From: Flavobacteriales bacterium
Lineage (GTDB): Bacteria > Bacteroidota > Bacteroidia > Flavobacteriales > BACL11
Assembly (NCBI GenBank): GCA_012960835.1
Contig: DUAL01000318.1
Location: forward strand, 1 to 10,067
Direction of reading: 5' to 3'
DNA: 10,067 nucleotides
Shown: in pieces, positions 1-7,924 of the stretch
How positions within the stretch are numbered: position 1 is the first letter of the stretch
Layout: every line of letters begins with the position of its first letter
Program-made: the position numbers and the translations under genes
The notes under the pieces: generated by a model
Database searches by the model: none
What the model was told of the DNA's origin: nothing
Seen by the model: only the letters and a program-made list of their open reading frames with translations

Positions 1-1039
1 TTGGACTCAGGATTAATTTAAATTGATTGATATAGGACCCCAACTTCTTTATTGCCAAATGATAACCAGCCGGCAAAGATTCCAAAAACGAATAAGTAGC
101 AGAATTTAAAGAATATATTCCTAATTCCTCCAGCTGATTTAAGGATAAATTACTTGGCATAAAACCAATCGTCCCCTCATTAGTTACATCAACAGAAAGC
201 AGAATTTCTTCTCCAAACCTATTTACACCAACACTAATATTTTCGCCTTTATGCTGCTGAAGTTCAAGTTGAAACTGGTCGAAATATTTTGTTTCCACAT
301 CATTAATCGACACAATTCTATCTTTCTTTTCAAATCCTGCGTTTTTGGCATTTGAATTGGCAGTAAAACCACTAATAATAGTTGGAATTCTTGGAGCAAA
401 CAAGATTCTTTCCTCCGACTCTAAAAGCTGTGCAATAAAGTTGCTTGGCAGAGCTAATTCCTTAGTTACACCATCTCTTTCAAGGGTTACACTTTCAGCA
501 TACAAAAGAGATTCAAAAACACTATTAAAAGCTTGCGGCTTTTCATCATCCACCGCAATAATTTTATCCCCAGTTTCAAAGCCTAAATCCTTAGCAAGAG
601 GACTCACACACCAAATACCATCCGTTACATTTTCATTGGGTAAGTATTTAGAACCATAAGCAAACAACACCATAGCATAAATAAAAATTCCCAAAAGCAG
701 ATTTACAGTTACTCCACCCAGCATAATAATCAACCTTTGCCAAGTTGGCTTTGCCCTAAATTCCCAGGACTCTGGAGGTTTTTGCATTTGCTCCTTATCC
801 ATAGACTCATCTATCATCCCGGAAATCTTTACATATCCTCCAAGAGGCAGCCAACCAATTCCATATTCCGTATCACCAATTTTCTTTTTAACCAATGAAA
901 ACCAGGGATCAAAAAAAAGATAGAATTTTTCTACTCTCGTCTTAAAAATTTTGGCAGGAATAAAATGTCCTAATTCATGTAATATAACCAGGATTGACAA
1001 ACTCATAATGAGTTGCGTTGCTTTAATCAAAAATTCCAT
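1..1039 (-). CDS. rseP: RseP-type site-2 intramembrane zinc metalloprotease, C-terminus off the window
   Basis: This frame is open from an ATG at 1039-1037 to the left edge, giving 346 codons; family members usually have about 440-450, so roughly 100 C-terminal residues are missing. The first membrane segment (about residues 8-26) carries the zinc-binding HELGH at 21-25, with E22 the expected catalytic base. The S2P-type segment GWLPLGGYVKISGM is at 62-75, a second membrane segment is at about 102-127, and two PDZ-like regions lie at about 130-200 and 215-295, each with a G-F-E-x-x-D core (153-158 and 235-240). The C-terminal Asp that supplies the third zinc ligand would lie beyond the edge. 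In the family this protease cuts membrane-embedded substrates such as anti-sigma factors at the cytoplasmic membrane. The start abuts the dxr stop with no gap, so it is probably translationally coupled as the last visible gene of the operon. Confidence 0.95.
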   Translation of the reverse strand, partial: MEFLIKATQLIMSLSILVILHELGHFIPAKIFKTRVEKFYLFFDPWFSLVKKKIGDTEYGIGWLPLGGYVKISGMIDESMDKEQMQKPPESWEFRAKPTWQRLIIMLGGVTVNLLLGIFIYAMVLFAYGSKYLPNENVTDGIWCVSPLAKDLGFETGDKIIAVDDEKPQAFNSVFESLLYAESVTLERDGVTKELALPSNFIAQLLESEERILFAPRIPTIISGFTANSNAKNAGFEKKDRIVSINDVETKYFDQFQLELQQHKGENISVGVNRFGEEILLSVDVTNEGTIGFMPSNLSLNQLEELGIYSLNSATYSFLESLPAGYHLAIKKLGSYINQFKLILSP

Positions 1040-2197
1040 CTACAATAATTTACTTGCTAAAATTCGTGTTTGCCTATCTGTTTCTACAAAATCCTCATAG
1101 GAAGGATTGGGTACAAAAGTAATTTTTTCCATACAATTTGCTATCAAATCGGACATATTTAAAAAGCCAATTTCATCTTTTAGAAAAGCAGCCACTGCAA
1201 TTTCGTTTGCAGCATTTAAAATACAGGGCATATTTCCTCCTTTACTCATTGCTGTATATGCTAAATCTAAATTTCTGAAAGTTTCCAAATCAGGTTTTTC
1301 AAAAGTTAAATTGGGATAATCCAAAAAATTAAATCGTTTAAAGGAATTTTTTAATCTTTCAGGAAACCCAAGCGCATATTGTATGGGTAATTTCATGTCG
1401 GGTAAACCCAATTGCGCTTTTATGGACCCGTCTTCAAATTGAACAGCCGAATGAATAATAGATTGGGGATGCACCACCACTTCAATTTGCTCTGCTTTTA
1501 AATCAAAAAGCCATTTTGCCTCAATTACTTCCAAGCCCTTATTCATTAAAGTGGCAGAATCGATTGTAATTTTAGCTCCCATATCCCAATTTGGGTGTTT
1601 TAGGGCTTGTGCTTTAGTGATGTCAAGCAAATCATTTCTCAATTTCCCCCTGAAAGGACCCCCTGAAGCGGTTAAATAAATTTTCTCAATAAGATTGTAT
1701 TGCTCCCCAACTAAACATTGAAAAATAGCAGAATGTTCAGAATCGACAGGGTAAATTGAAACGCTATATTCTTGGCATAGTTTGGTGATTAAATCCCCAG
1801 CAACAACCAAAGTTTCCTTATTAGCTAAAGCAATATTTTTACCAGATTTGATTGCATGAATGGTTGGTTTTAAACCAGAATACCCCACCAAAGCAGTTAG
1901 GACAACATCAATATTTTCTCCCTCAACAACTTCCTCTAAGGATTGTTGTCCTGCAAAGACTTTTATACCTAAATCAAAAAGGGCATCATCTACCTCCTTA
2001 TACTTATCTTCATTAGTGATAACAACCGTATTGGGCTTGTACTTTTTAGCTTGCTCAATTAATAAAGCACTATTGTTGTTTGCGGTTAATACCTCCACCT
2101 CAAACAAATCAGAATACTCACTTATAACCTCTAAGGCTTGCGTTCCTATTGAGCCAGTTGAACCTAAAATTGCTATTTGTTTTTTCTTTACTTCCAT
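1040..2197 (-). CDS. dxr: 1-deoxy-D-xylulose 5-phosphate reductoisomerase
   Basis: Dxr converts 1-deoxy-D-xylulose 5-phosphate to 2-C-methyl-D-erythritol 4-phosphate using NADPH and a divalent metal, the committed step of the non-mevalonate isoprenoid pathway, in the cytoplasm. The 385-residue product is of normal length (E. coli 398). The NADPH-binding GSTGSIG is at 12-18, LANKETL at 124-130, and PVDSEH at 150-155 gives metal ligands D152 and E154. ASGGPF (177-182), HPNW (201-204) and the segment from D213 to E226 supply S178, H201, W204, S214, N219, K220 and E223, matching the E. coli substrate- and metal-binding residues. NAANE is at 328-332. All key residues are present, so it should be active. 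Its ATG follows the GH3 gene's TAA directly and its TAG runs directly into the rseP ATG. The dxr-rseP order is frequent in bacteria. Confidence 0.97.
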   Translation of the reverse strand: MEVKKKQIAILGSTGSIGTQALEVISEYSDLFEVEVLTANNNSALLIEQAKKYKPNTVVITNEDKYKEVDDALFDLGIKVFAGQQSLEEVVEGENIDVVLTALVGYSGLKPTIHAIKSGKNIALANKETLVVAGDLITKLCQEYSVSIYPVDSEHSAIFQCLVGEQYNLIEKIYLTASGGPFRGKLRNDLLDITKAQALKHPNWDMGAKITIDSATLMNKGLEVIEAKWLFDLKAEQIEVVVHPQSIIHSAVQFEDGSIKAQLGLPDMKLPIQYALGFPERLKNSFKRFNFLDYPNLTFEKPDLETFRNLDLAYTAMSKGGNMPCILNAANEIAVAAFLKDEIGFLNMSDLIANCMEKITFVPNPSYEDFVETDRQTRILASKLL

Positions 2198-3685
2198 TTA
2201 AAATGCTGTTAATTTATCTGCAATTTTTCTGTCGTTTGCTAATCTTGGAACTTTGTTTTGCCCCCCTAATTTCCCTATTGATTTCATGTAATTTCTGAAT
2301 CCGTTTTTAGGGACAGTTGTTATTTGCAAAGGTTTTAAAATTCCACCACTTATCAAATCCTTATAGTAAGTATTTAGGTTTTGCAATTCATCATCAAGCA
2401 TTTTGGTAAAAACCGCTAAATTTTCTGGTTGCGATTCAAACTCAATTAACCACTCATGGTAAGGCAATCCGTTTTTAGGATTTACCTTTGGGGCAACATG
2501 AAATTCATTGACTTGTGCAGTGTATTTTTCAATTGTTTTTTCTAAACTTTTTTCTACCTCTTCAGCAATTACATGCTCGCCAAATGCTGAGGTGAAATGC
2601 TTTATTCTACCGCTTACAATAATTCTGTACGGGTTTGTAGATACAAATTTAATGGTGTCCCCAATATTATAACCCCAAAGCCCTGCATCAGTATTTAGGA
2701 TGATTACATAATTAACGCCAACCTTTACATCAGCTAAGGAAATACGGGTTGGATTTTCGTTAAAAAATTCATCTGTTGGAATAAATTCGTAAAATATTCC
2801 GTGATTAACACACAGTAACATTCCCTCCTCTTTTTGGGAATCCTGATAAGCAATAAACCCTTCTGAAGCAGGATACAATTCCACCCCATCAACTTGTTTC
2901 CCAATTAATTTTTCAAAGGACTTTCGATAAGGTTCATAGTTTACCCCTCCATAAATAAAAAGGTCAAATTTAGGGAAGATATCTTTTATGAGTTTCCCTG
3001 TTTTATCTTGTAGCTTTTCAAAATACATCTGGACCCAAGGTGGGATTCCAGAAATTAAACTCATGTTCTCAGGAAGCGTTTCATCAACTATTGCATCAAC
3101 TTTTGTTTCCCAGTCAGCAATGCAATTGGTTTCAAAAGAAGGCAATCGGTTTTTTGTTAGGTAAGCAGGAATATGGTGGGCTACAATTCCTGATAATCTT
3201 CCCGTAAGAATATCTCCAGTTTTTGTAAGCTCAGGACTTCCTTGCAAGAAAATCATTTTCCCGTTTACAATGGAGGTATTTTTGGTTTCAGCAATATAAC
3301 TCAATATCGCATCACGAGCAGCAGTAATATGATGTGGCATAGACTCCTTACTGATAGGAATATATTTTACGCCTGAAGTTGTTCCTGAAGTTTTACAAAG
3401 GTAAAGGGGTTTCCCTGGCCAAAGAATATTTTCTTTTCCGTCAATTATTTCTTGTACAGAGCCTTTCAAATCTTCATAATCTCGTACTGGAACATTGTTT
3501 TTCCAATCGGGATAGTTTGCGATTTCTGAAAAGGAATGGTCTTTCCCAAATTGGGTGTTTTTAGCTTGTTTTACCAATGATAATAAAAGGTCATGCTGAA
3601 CTTTTACTGCATTATTTTTCCACTTATTATTTTTGGAAACAATATATTTTGCGAAAGGTAAGCTCAAAGCTGCTTTTACAGTCAT
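2198..3685 (-). CDS. GH3 auxin-responsive promoter family protein (acyl-adenylating-type enzyme)
   Basis: The 495-residue protein belongs to the GH3 family, named for plant acyl-acid amido synthetases that adenylate a carboxylic acid and join it to an amino acid. Visible landmarks are the nucleotide-binding loop KTSGTTSGVK (98-107), YGGVNYEPY (245-253), YPASEGF (271-277, the region that contacts nucleotide and acyl group), GLWGYNIGDTIKF (335-347), and RIKHFTSAFGEHV (360-372) before a smaller C-terminal domain. No signal peptide or membrane segment is seen, so it is probably cytoplasmic. Bacterial GH3 proteins are common in Bacteroidota but their substrates are not established to my knowledge, so I give no reaction. 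It starts two bases after the M23 gene's stop, and its stop touches the dxr start, so it is co-transcribed with isoprenoid and envelope-protease genes. The motifs look intact. Confidence 0.9.
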   Translation of the reverse strand: MTVKAALSLPFAKYIVSKNNKWKNNAVKVQHDLLLSLVKQAKNTQFGKDHSFSEIANYPDWKNNVPVRDYEDLKGSVQEIIDGKENILWPGKPLYLCKTSGTTSGVKYIPISKESMPHHITAARDAILSYIAETKNTSIVNGKMIFLQGSPELTKTGDILTGRLSGIVAHHIPAYLTKNRLPSFETNCIADWETKVDAIVDETLPENMSLISGIPPWVQMYFEKLQDKTGKLIKDIFPKFDLFIYGGVNYEPYRKSFEKLIGKQVDGVELYPASEGFIAYQDSQKEEGMLLCVNHGIFYEFIPTDEFFNENPTRISLADVKVGVNYVIILNTDAGLWGYNIGDTIKFVSTNPYRIIVSGRIKHFTSAFGEHVIAEEVEKSLEKTIEKYTAQVNEFHVAPKVNPKNGLPYHEWLIEFESQPENLAVFTKMLDDELQNLNTYYKDLISGGILKPLQITTVPKNGFRNYMKSIGKLGGQNKVPRLANDRKIADKLTAF

Positions 3686-3687
3686 AA

Positions 3688-4554
3688 CTAAAAAGAAATA
3701 TAGTTTTCAGGATTTACAGGCGTTCCTTTATGCCAGAGTTCAAAATGTAAATGAGGGCCTGAAGAAAGCTCTCCTGAATTTCCGATAATCGCTATTACCT
3801 CTCCAGATTTTACATATTCTCCTGTGTTTTTAAACAATATAGAATTGTGTTTATAAAGAGAAAAAACCCCATTCGCATGCTGAACGCCAATCACATATCC
3901 AGTTTCTGATGTCCAATGGCTTATAACAATTACTCCGTCAAATACACACTTTATCGGCTCATCTTCTTTTGCCACAATATCTGTGCCAAAATGCTCTTTT
4001 TTACGATTAAAACCATTGGTAATAACTCCTTTTATAGGGCTAAAAAACAAGATATTTTCCATATCAAGACTTCCTTTTTTGTCAGAAGAAGAAAGAGAAA
4101 TTTTATCTTCCGCTTCCACCGCAATTCTAAGCAGGGAATCTTCTTTCGACTTTTTAAAAGAGAGTTCGGCTTCAAAGGAAGAAAGAGTAAGAATATTTTC
4201 AGTTGAAAGATTAATAGGGTCTTCCCCGTTTACAATAGCAGAAATATTTTTGAGGTAGAGTTCATTCACCAATAGTTTTTTCTCTAAAGAATCAGTTTTA
4301 AGCGTTATAGCAATTAATTCTTTATACAAATGGCTACTTGCTTTCCCTGGCACATATTCATTTAAAGGAGTGTAGCCAACAAGCAAAAGAAAACAAACAA
4401 ATAACAAAATACATCCAATCGTCAAAACAGTAATTACATCTACACCTGAAAAACGAAACGAAAGTCGATCTTCAAGTGTGCTATCACTCATAACAATTAA
4501 GCGATACTTTTGTTTAAGTTTGCTAAAAAAAGAATTACTGTTTTTTTCTTTCAT
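3688..4554 (-). CDS. M23-family (LytM/lysostaphin-type) zinc endopeptidase, membrane-anchored
   Basis: The 288-residue protein has a charged N-terminal cytoplasmic tail, one membrane segment at about 38-60, a helical linker at about 68-155 likely to form a coiled coil, and a C-terminal M23 domain at about 170-285. The M23 zinc site is complete: H188 and D192 in HFGTD, and H268 and H270 in GPHLHFELW, with H236 (LYKH) as the other active-site histidine. It is therefore predicted to be an active peptidase that cuts peptidoglycan peptide cross-links from the periplasmic side, rather than one of the degenerate activator types. It is first in the tight minus-strand operon with the GH3 gene, dxr and rseP, and divergent from porW. 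The ATG at 4554 is the first in frame. A candidate promoter lies at 4629-4636. Confidence 0.92.
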   Translation of the reverse strand: MKEKNSNSFFSKLKQKYRLIVMSDSTLEDRLSFRFSGVDVITVLTIGCILLFVCFLLLVGYTPLNEYVPGKASSHLYKELIAITLKTDSLEKKLLVNELYLKNISAIVNGEDPINLSTENILTLSSFEAELSFKKSKEDSLLRIAVEAEDKISLSSSDKKGSLDMENILFFSPIKGVITNGFNRKKEHFGTDIVAKEDEPIKCVFDGVIVISHWTSETGYVIGVQHANGVFSLYKHNSILFKNTGEYVKSGEVIAIIGNSGELSSGPHLHFELWHKGTPVNPENYISF

Positions 4555-4618
4555 AAATTAAGGCAAATATCAAAAAAATAAATTTTCTCCACAGCAGAAT
4601 ACATACCAAAAAATAAAA

Positions 4619-4626
4619 TATTTTTG
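4619..4626 (+). promoter_or_regulatory. -7 box TATTTTTG for porW
   Basis: TATTTTTG matches the Bacteroidota -7 consensus TAnnTTTG exactly. It ends 25 bases before the porW ATG, which predicts a leader of about 20 bases. I see no clear -33 TTG at a suitable distance, so the call rests on the -7 box and its position. Confidence 0.55.
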
Positions 4627-4628
4627 TG

Positions 4629-4636
4629 CAAAATTA
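4629..4636 (-). promoter_or_regulatory. -7 box TAATTTTG for the M23-GH3-dxr-rseP operon
   Basis: Read on the minus strand this is TAATTTTG followed by C, the same box as the one before atpB. It would start the leftward transcript about 65-70 bases before the M23 ATG. No convincing -33 element is visible. A weaker alternative (GATATTTG on the minus strand, + coordinates 4564-4571, one mismatch) would give an almost leaderless transcript. Confidence 0.45.
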
Positions 4637-4651
4637 GTTTAATTGCTGTAA

Positions 4652-7273
4652 ATGAATTTGATAGAAAAAAATAAAGCCACAAACTTACTAATATTATTTT
4701 TTATTACTCTAGTAATATGCTCCTGTTCAACTAAAAAGAATAATTTTATGAACAGGAAGTATCACAATACAACTGCAAAATATAATGGCTATTTTAACGG
4801 AAAAGAGAGTTTAAAAGCCGGGATTAAAAAGCTAGAAGAAAACCACAAAGACGACTTTTCAGAAATAATCCCTGTTTTTAAAACAGGGGATTTAGCAAAA
4901 AACCAAACAATTCATCCATATATGAATAAAGCCATTGAAAAAGGGTCGATTGTGATTCAGCGCCACTCTATGAATATTAGAGGAAAAGAGTATAACAAAT
5001 GGATTGACGATAATTATTTTATGATTGGAAGGGCTTATTTTTATAAAGGAGAATTTGATGAAGCCATCAAAACATTTAACTATATAAAAGAGAATTATAA
5101 ACGCAACCTCATAAAATATGACGCATCACTTTGGCTGTCAAGATGTTTTGCGGAAAAAGAAGATTATGTGGCTGCAGAAATGGAATTAGACCAACTGCAA
5201 ACAGATAGAAAGTTTCCTGAAAAATTGGAGGATGATTTAGCAACAATTCTTGCGGATTTTTACCTAAAACAAGAGAATTACATATTGGCCCTGGATGAAC
5301 TGAATACCGCAATAAAACGCATTAAAAAAAGGAAAAAGAAAACAAGGTTTTATTTCATTTTGGCACAATTAAATCAGCAACACCAAAACTACAATAAAGC
5401 CATTTCCTACTATGAAAAGGTAATAAAAGCCAATCCGGAATATGAAATGGTATTCAATTGTAAGATTAATAAAGCACAATGTGTTCAAGGTAATAGCAAA
5501 CATTCTGAGAAAATGCGGGGGGAACTACTTAAAATGACAAAGGACGATAAAAACAAAGAATATTTAGATCAAATTTATTATGCCATTGCAAAAATGGACT
5601 TAACCCAAGAGGACACCCTTTCGGCAATTAAAAATTTCATATTATCAACGGAGAAAAGCGAGTTTAATGATGAGCAAAAAGCCAGATCGTGTCTGGAATT
5701 AGGAAAAATATATTATTCCAAATCAAAATACATGAACGCTTCCGCATTTTATGATAGCACTATCGTGTTTATGGATCCCGAACATAAAGAATACAACCAA
5801 ACTAAAGAAAGGCAGGTATTACTTGCAGAGCTTGCAGGATATATCAACACAATAAACTTGCAAGATAGTTTGCAAATTTTAGCAAAGATGAGTGAGGCGG
5901 AACTAGCTCAAGTAATAAACCAGTTTATTGCAGAAGAACAAAAGAAAGAATTAGAAAAGCAACAATTAGAAAGGCAAAATGCCAACCAAAGATTTGAAAA
6001 TAATAGATTTGGCGAGAGAGAAAATAATTTTGGACAAAGAACAAGTGGCGGAAGATGGTATTTTTATAATCCAGCTACTCTAAGTTTCGGGTATTCACAA
6101 TTTGTAAAACAATGGGGTAAACGAAAAAATGAAGACGATTGGAGAAGAAGCGATAAAAAGATATCTACAGAATTAGAAAACGATTCTACTGCACAAAACC
6201 AGAATCAAGAAGGCGGAAGAGAATCAACCAACAAAAAAGACCCACAATACTATAAAGATAAAATACCACTTACAAAAGAGAAAATAGAAGCATCCAATTT
6301 AATGATTATGGAAGCGCATTATCAGGCAGGGATGATATATAAAAGCTATTTGAGTGAAAACGAAAAAGCTGTAAAAACATTAGTTTCCCTTTGTGAAAGA
6401 TTTCCTGAAAACGAAAATTATACCCCCCTTGCCTATTACAATTTGTATCTTATTTACACAGAGCAAAACAAAAACAATAAAGCCAAAAATTGTAGAGAAA
6501 GATTACTAATAAAATTTCCAGAAAGTAAATACAGTAAATTGCTAAACGATCCAGACTATTTAGCAAAAATTGAACAAAAGAAAAACAGCCAAAAAACCCA
6601 TTATGAAAACACGCTATTTTTATATAACAACAAAAACTATTATGCTGTTATTGCCTTATGCGATTCGGTACTAATAGAAACAGAAAATAAAGAATTAAAA
6701 CCAAAATACGATTTACTTAAAGCATTGGCAATAGGCAAAAGCAATGACAGTTTAAACTTTAGAAAACAGCTAAATGAAATTGTAAAAAACCATCCAGAAA
6801 CAGAAGTTAAAAATAGAGCAGAACAAATCATTGCGCTTTTGGATAAACCGGAAAAAATGTTAAAAATAAACAGGGAAACAGTAAGCGGAACCCCGTATGT
6901 TTTTGATCAGGGGGAGGCACATTATTTTTTACTTATAACGCCAAAAGAACAAACAGATGTTAACTTTATTAAAACGCTACTTTCTGATTATCACAGCGAA
7001 AGATACAGTATTGAAACTTTTGAAATTAAGGCTATACTTTTTGGGCAGGAGAGCCATCTTATTATGATCAAAACGTTTGAAAACAGCAAAAACGCAACAG
7101 AGTACTTCAATTCATTTAGCAGTGCAAGTAAAGTGAATAACGAATTATCAAAAACAGAGAGCAAAAAACTTATAATTTCAGCACAAAATTTTAAGTATTT
7201 TTTCAAGCATAAGGATATAAAAAAGTATTACGAATTTTTTACTAACAATTATTTAAACGAACTTAATAATTGA
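4652..7273 (+). CDS. porW: Type IX secretion system lipoprotein PorW/SprE
   Basis: The 873-residue protein begins with a lipoprotein signal peptide; the membrane-spanning part is about residues 11-22 and the lipobox I22-C23-S24-C25 predicts lipidation at Cys25. Just after it, the stretch RKYHNTTAKYNGYFNGKE (35-52) is typical of PorW/SprE. Tetratricopeptide-like helical repeats follow, clearest at about 120-153, 155-187, 231-264 and 344-374, with another at about 591-624. A Gln/Asn/Glu/Arg-rich linker (about 426-465) leads into the family-type segment GGRWYFYNPA (466-475), rich in aromatic and basic residues, and a small C-terminal domain lies at about 756-825. PorW/SprE is required for type IX secretion in Porphyromonas and for gliding and secretion in Flavobacterium, acting as an envelope lipoprotein of the machinery. 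The length is normal and the frame intact. The next gene's promoter begins 12 bases past the stop codon. The ATG at 4652 is chosen because it precedes the signal peptide and follows a -7 box. Confidence 0.9.
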   Translation: MNLIEKNKATNLLILFFITLVICSCSTKKNNFMNRKYHNTTAKYNGYFNGKESLKAGIKKLEENHKDDFSEIIPVFKTGDLAKNQTIHPYMNKAIEKGSIVIQRHSMNIRGKEYNKWIDDNYFMIGRAYFYKGEFDEAIKTFNYIKENYKRNLIKYDASLWLSRCFAEKEDYVAAEMELDQLQTDRKFPEKLEDDLATILADFYLKQENYILALDELNTAIKRIKKRKKKTRFYFILAQLNQQHQNYNKAISYYEKVIKANPEYEMVFNCKINKAQCVQGNSKHSEKMRGELLKMTKDDKNKEYLDQIYYAIAKMDLTQEDTLSAIKNFILSTEKSEFNDEQKARSCLELGKIYYSKSKYMNASAFYDSTIVFMDPEHKEYNQTKERQVLLAELAGYINTINLQDSLQILAKMSEAELAQVINQFIAEEQKKELEKQQLERQNANQRFENNRFGERENNFGQRTSGGRWYFYNPATLSFGYSQFVKQWGKRKNEDDWRRSDKKISTELENDSTAQNQNQEGGRESTNKKDPQYYKDKIPLTKEKIEASNLMIMEAHYQAGMIYKSYLSENEKAVKTLVSLCERFPENENYTPLAYYNLYLIYTEQNKNNKAKNCRERLLIKFPESKYSKLLNDPDYLAKIEQKKNSQKTHYENTLFLYNNKNYYAVIALCDSVLIETENKELKPKYDLLKALAIGKSNDSLNFRKQLNEIVKNHPETEVKNRAEQIIALLDKPEKMLKINRETVSGTPYVFDQGEAHYFLLITPKEQTDVNFIKTLLSDYHSERYSIETFEIKAILFGQESHLIMIKTFENSKNATEYFNSFSSASKVNNELSKTESKKLIISAQNFKYFFKHKDIKKYYEFFTNNYLNELNN

Positions 7274-7285
7274 TAAAGAAATTAT

Positions 7286-7293
7286 TACATTTG
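7286..7293 (+). promoter_or_regulatory. -7 box TACATTTG for the bactofilin gene
   Basis: TACATTTG is an exact TAnnTTTG match. It lies 21 bases before the ATG at 7315 and just after the porW stop. It predicts transcription starting near 7299, which is downstream of the possible TTG start at 7270 and so argues for the ATG at 7315. The nearest upstream TTG (7270-7272) is only 13 bases away, short for a -33 element. Confidence 0.6.
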
Positions 7294-7314
7294 TACCTAC
7301 AAAACAAAATCATC

Positions 7315-7728
7315 ATGTTTACAAACAAAAAAGAAATGACAGGGCAAAACGAAACATCAGGGGCGGTAAATATTATTGGTGTTGGCACGATTATTACAGG
7401 CGATATTCTATCTAAGGGAGACATTAGAATTGATGGGACTCTAAAAGGTGCTGTAAAAACAGCTGGCAAAGTTGTGGTTGGGCAAGCCGGAACAATTGAA
7501 GGAGACATTGAATGTAATAATGCGGATATTGCGGGCTCATTAAATGCAAAAATCACAGTTGCACAACTCTTGTCGTTAAAAGCAACCGCAAAGTTAACTG
7601 GAGATTTGATAACTAACAAATTAGCTATTGAGCCAGGAGCCGCCTTTACTGGCCATTGCAGTATGGGGGCAGTAATAAAAGACATTAAGCATGTCGAAAA
7701 AACAGAACCCAAAGAAAAAACAGCTTAA
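7315..7728 (+). CDS. Bactofilin (polymer-forming cytoskeletal protein)
   Basis: The 137-residue product is of normal length for a bactofilin. After a short polar N-terminal tail (about 1-18), residues 19-118 form a continuous series of short hydrophobic/glycine repeats (for example GTIITGDI, GDIRIDGTLKG, GTIEGDIEC, ADIAGSLNA, AKLTGDLI), the pattern of the right-handed beta-helix that bactofilins polymerise through. The C-terminus is lysine- and glutamate-rich. Bactofilins form nucleotide-free filaments at the membrane that scaffold cell-wall enzymes or organise cell shape. The ATG at 7315 is preferred to a TTG at 7270 because of the -7 box between them; the resulting start, MFTNKK, resembles the MF-plus-lysine tail proposed to attach some bactofilins to the membrane. 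An ATG at 7336 is also possible. The 3' end overlaps the next gene by 38 bases. Confidence 0.9.
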   Translation: MFTNKKEMTGQNETSGAVNIIGVGTIITGDILSKGDIRIDGTLKGAVKTAGKVVVGQAGTIEGDIECNNADIAGSLNAKITVAQLLSLKATAKLTGDLITNKLAIEPGAAFTGHCSMGAVIKDIKHVEKTEPKEKTA

Positions 7729-7924
7729 TCCCTACATCAAATACTCTTCATTAACCACACAAATGGCAGTAATCATAGCTACAGGCGCTTTTTTTGGAGA
7801 GTATCTAGATAAAAAAACCACCTCAGACATTCCTATTTACACCATTATCCTTTCCCTGCTTTCAATTTTTTTAGCACTGTACTATGTGTTAAAGAAAATA
7901 ATAAATCACAATGAAAAAAAGTAA
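7691..7924 (+). CDS. atpZ: AtpZ/AtpI-type small membrane protein of the ATP synthase locus
   Basis: The 77-residue protein has a lysine-rich N-terminus (1-18) and a two-helix membrane hairpin, with segments at about 21-37 and 47-67. Between them is GAFFGEYLDKK (32-42), the G-x-x-x-G-x-x-L-D signature of the AtpZ family. Proteins of this family are encoded just before the F0 genes; they have been linked to c-ring assembly and, in Bacillus, to divalent cation transport. Which role applies here cannot be read from the sequence. The ATG at 7691 lies inside the bactofilin gene in another frame; the next in-frame ATG (codon 25) would remove the first membrane segment, so the overlap appears real. 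Its own stop overlaps the start of the following short frame by 14 bases. Confidence 0.85.
   Translation: MSKKQNPKKKQLNPYIKYSSLTTQMAVIIATGAFFGEYLDKKTTSDIPIYTIILSLLSIFLALYYVLKKIINHNEKK

Noticed and set aside
345..659. Plus-strand frame of 104 codons in the left end
   Set aside because: It is opposite the intact rseP frame, which runs unbroken from 1039 to the window edge with HELGH and PDZ-like regions.
7270..7314. TTG start at 7270 extending the bactofilin by 15 residues
   Set aside because: An exact -7 box (7286-7293) lies inside this extension, so the transcript probably starts after it; the extra residues are not bactofilin-like and the TTG overlaps the porW stop.
7263..7712. Long antisense open frame (149 codons) opposite the bactofilin gene
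   Set aside because: It mirrors the repetitive bactofilin coding sequence, has no start context or promoter, and resembles no protein I know. The plus-strand bactofilin explains the region.
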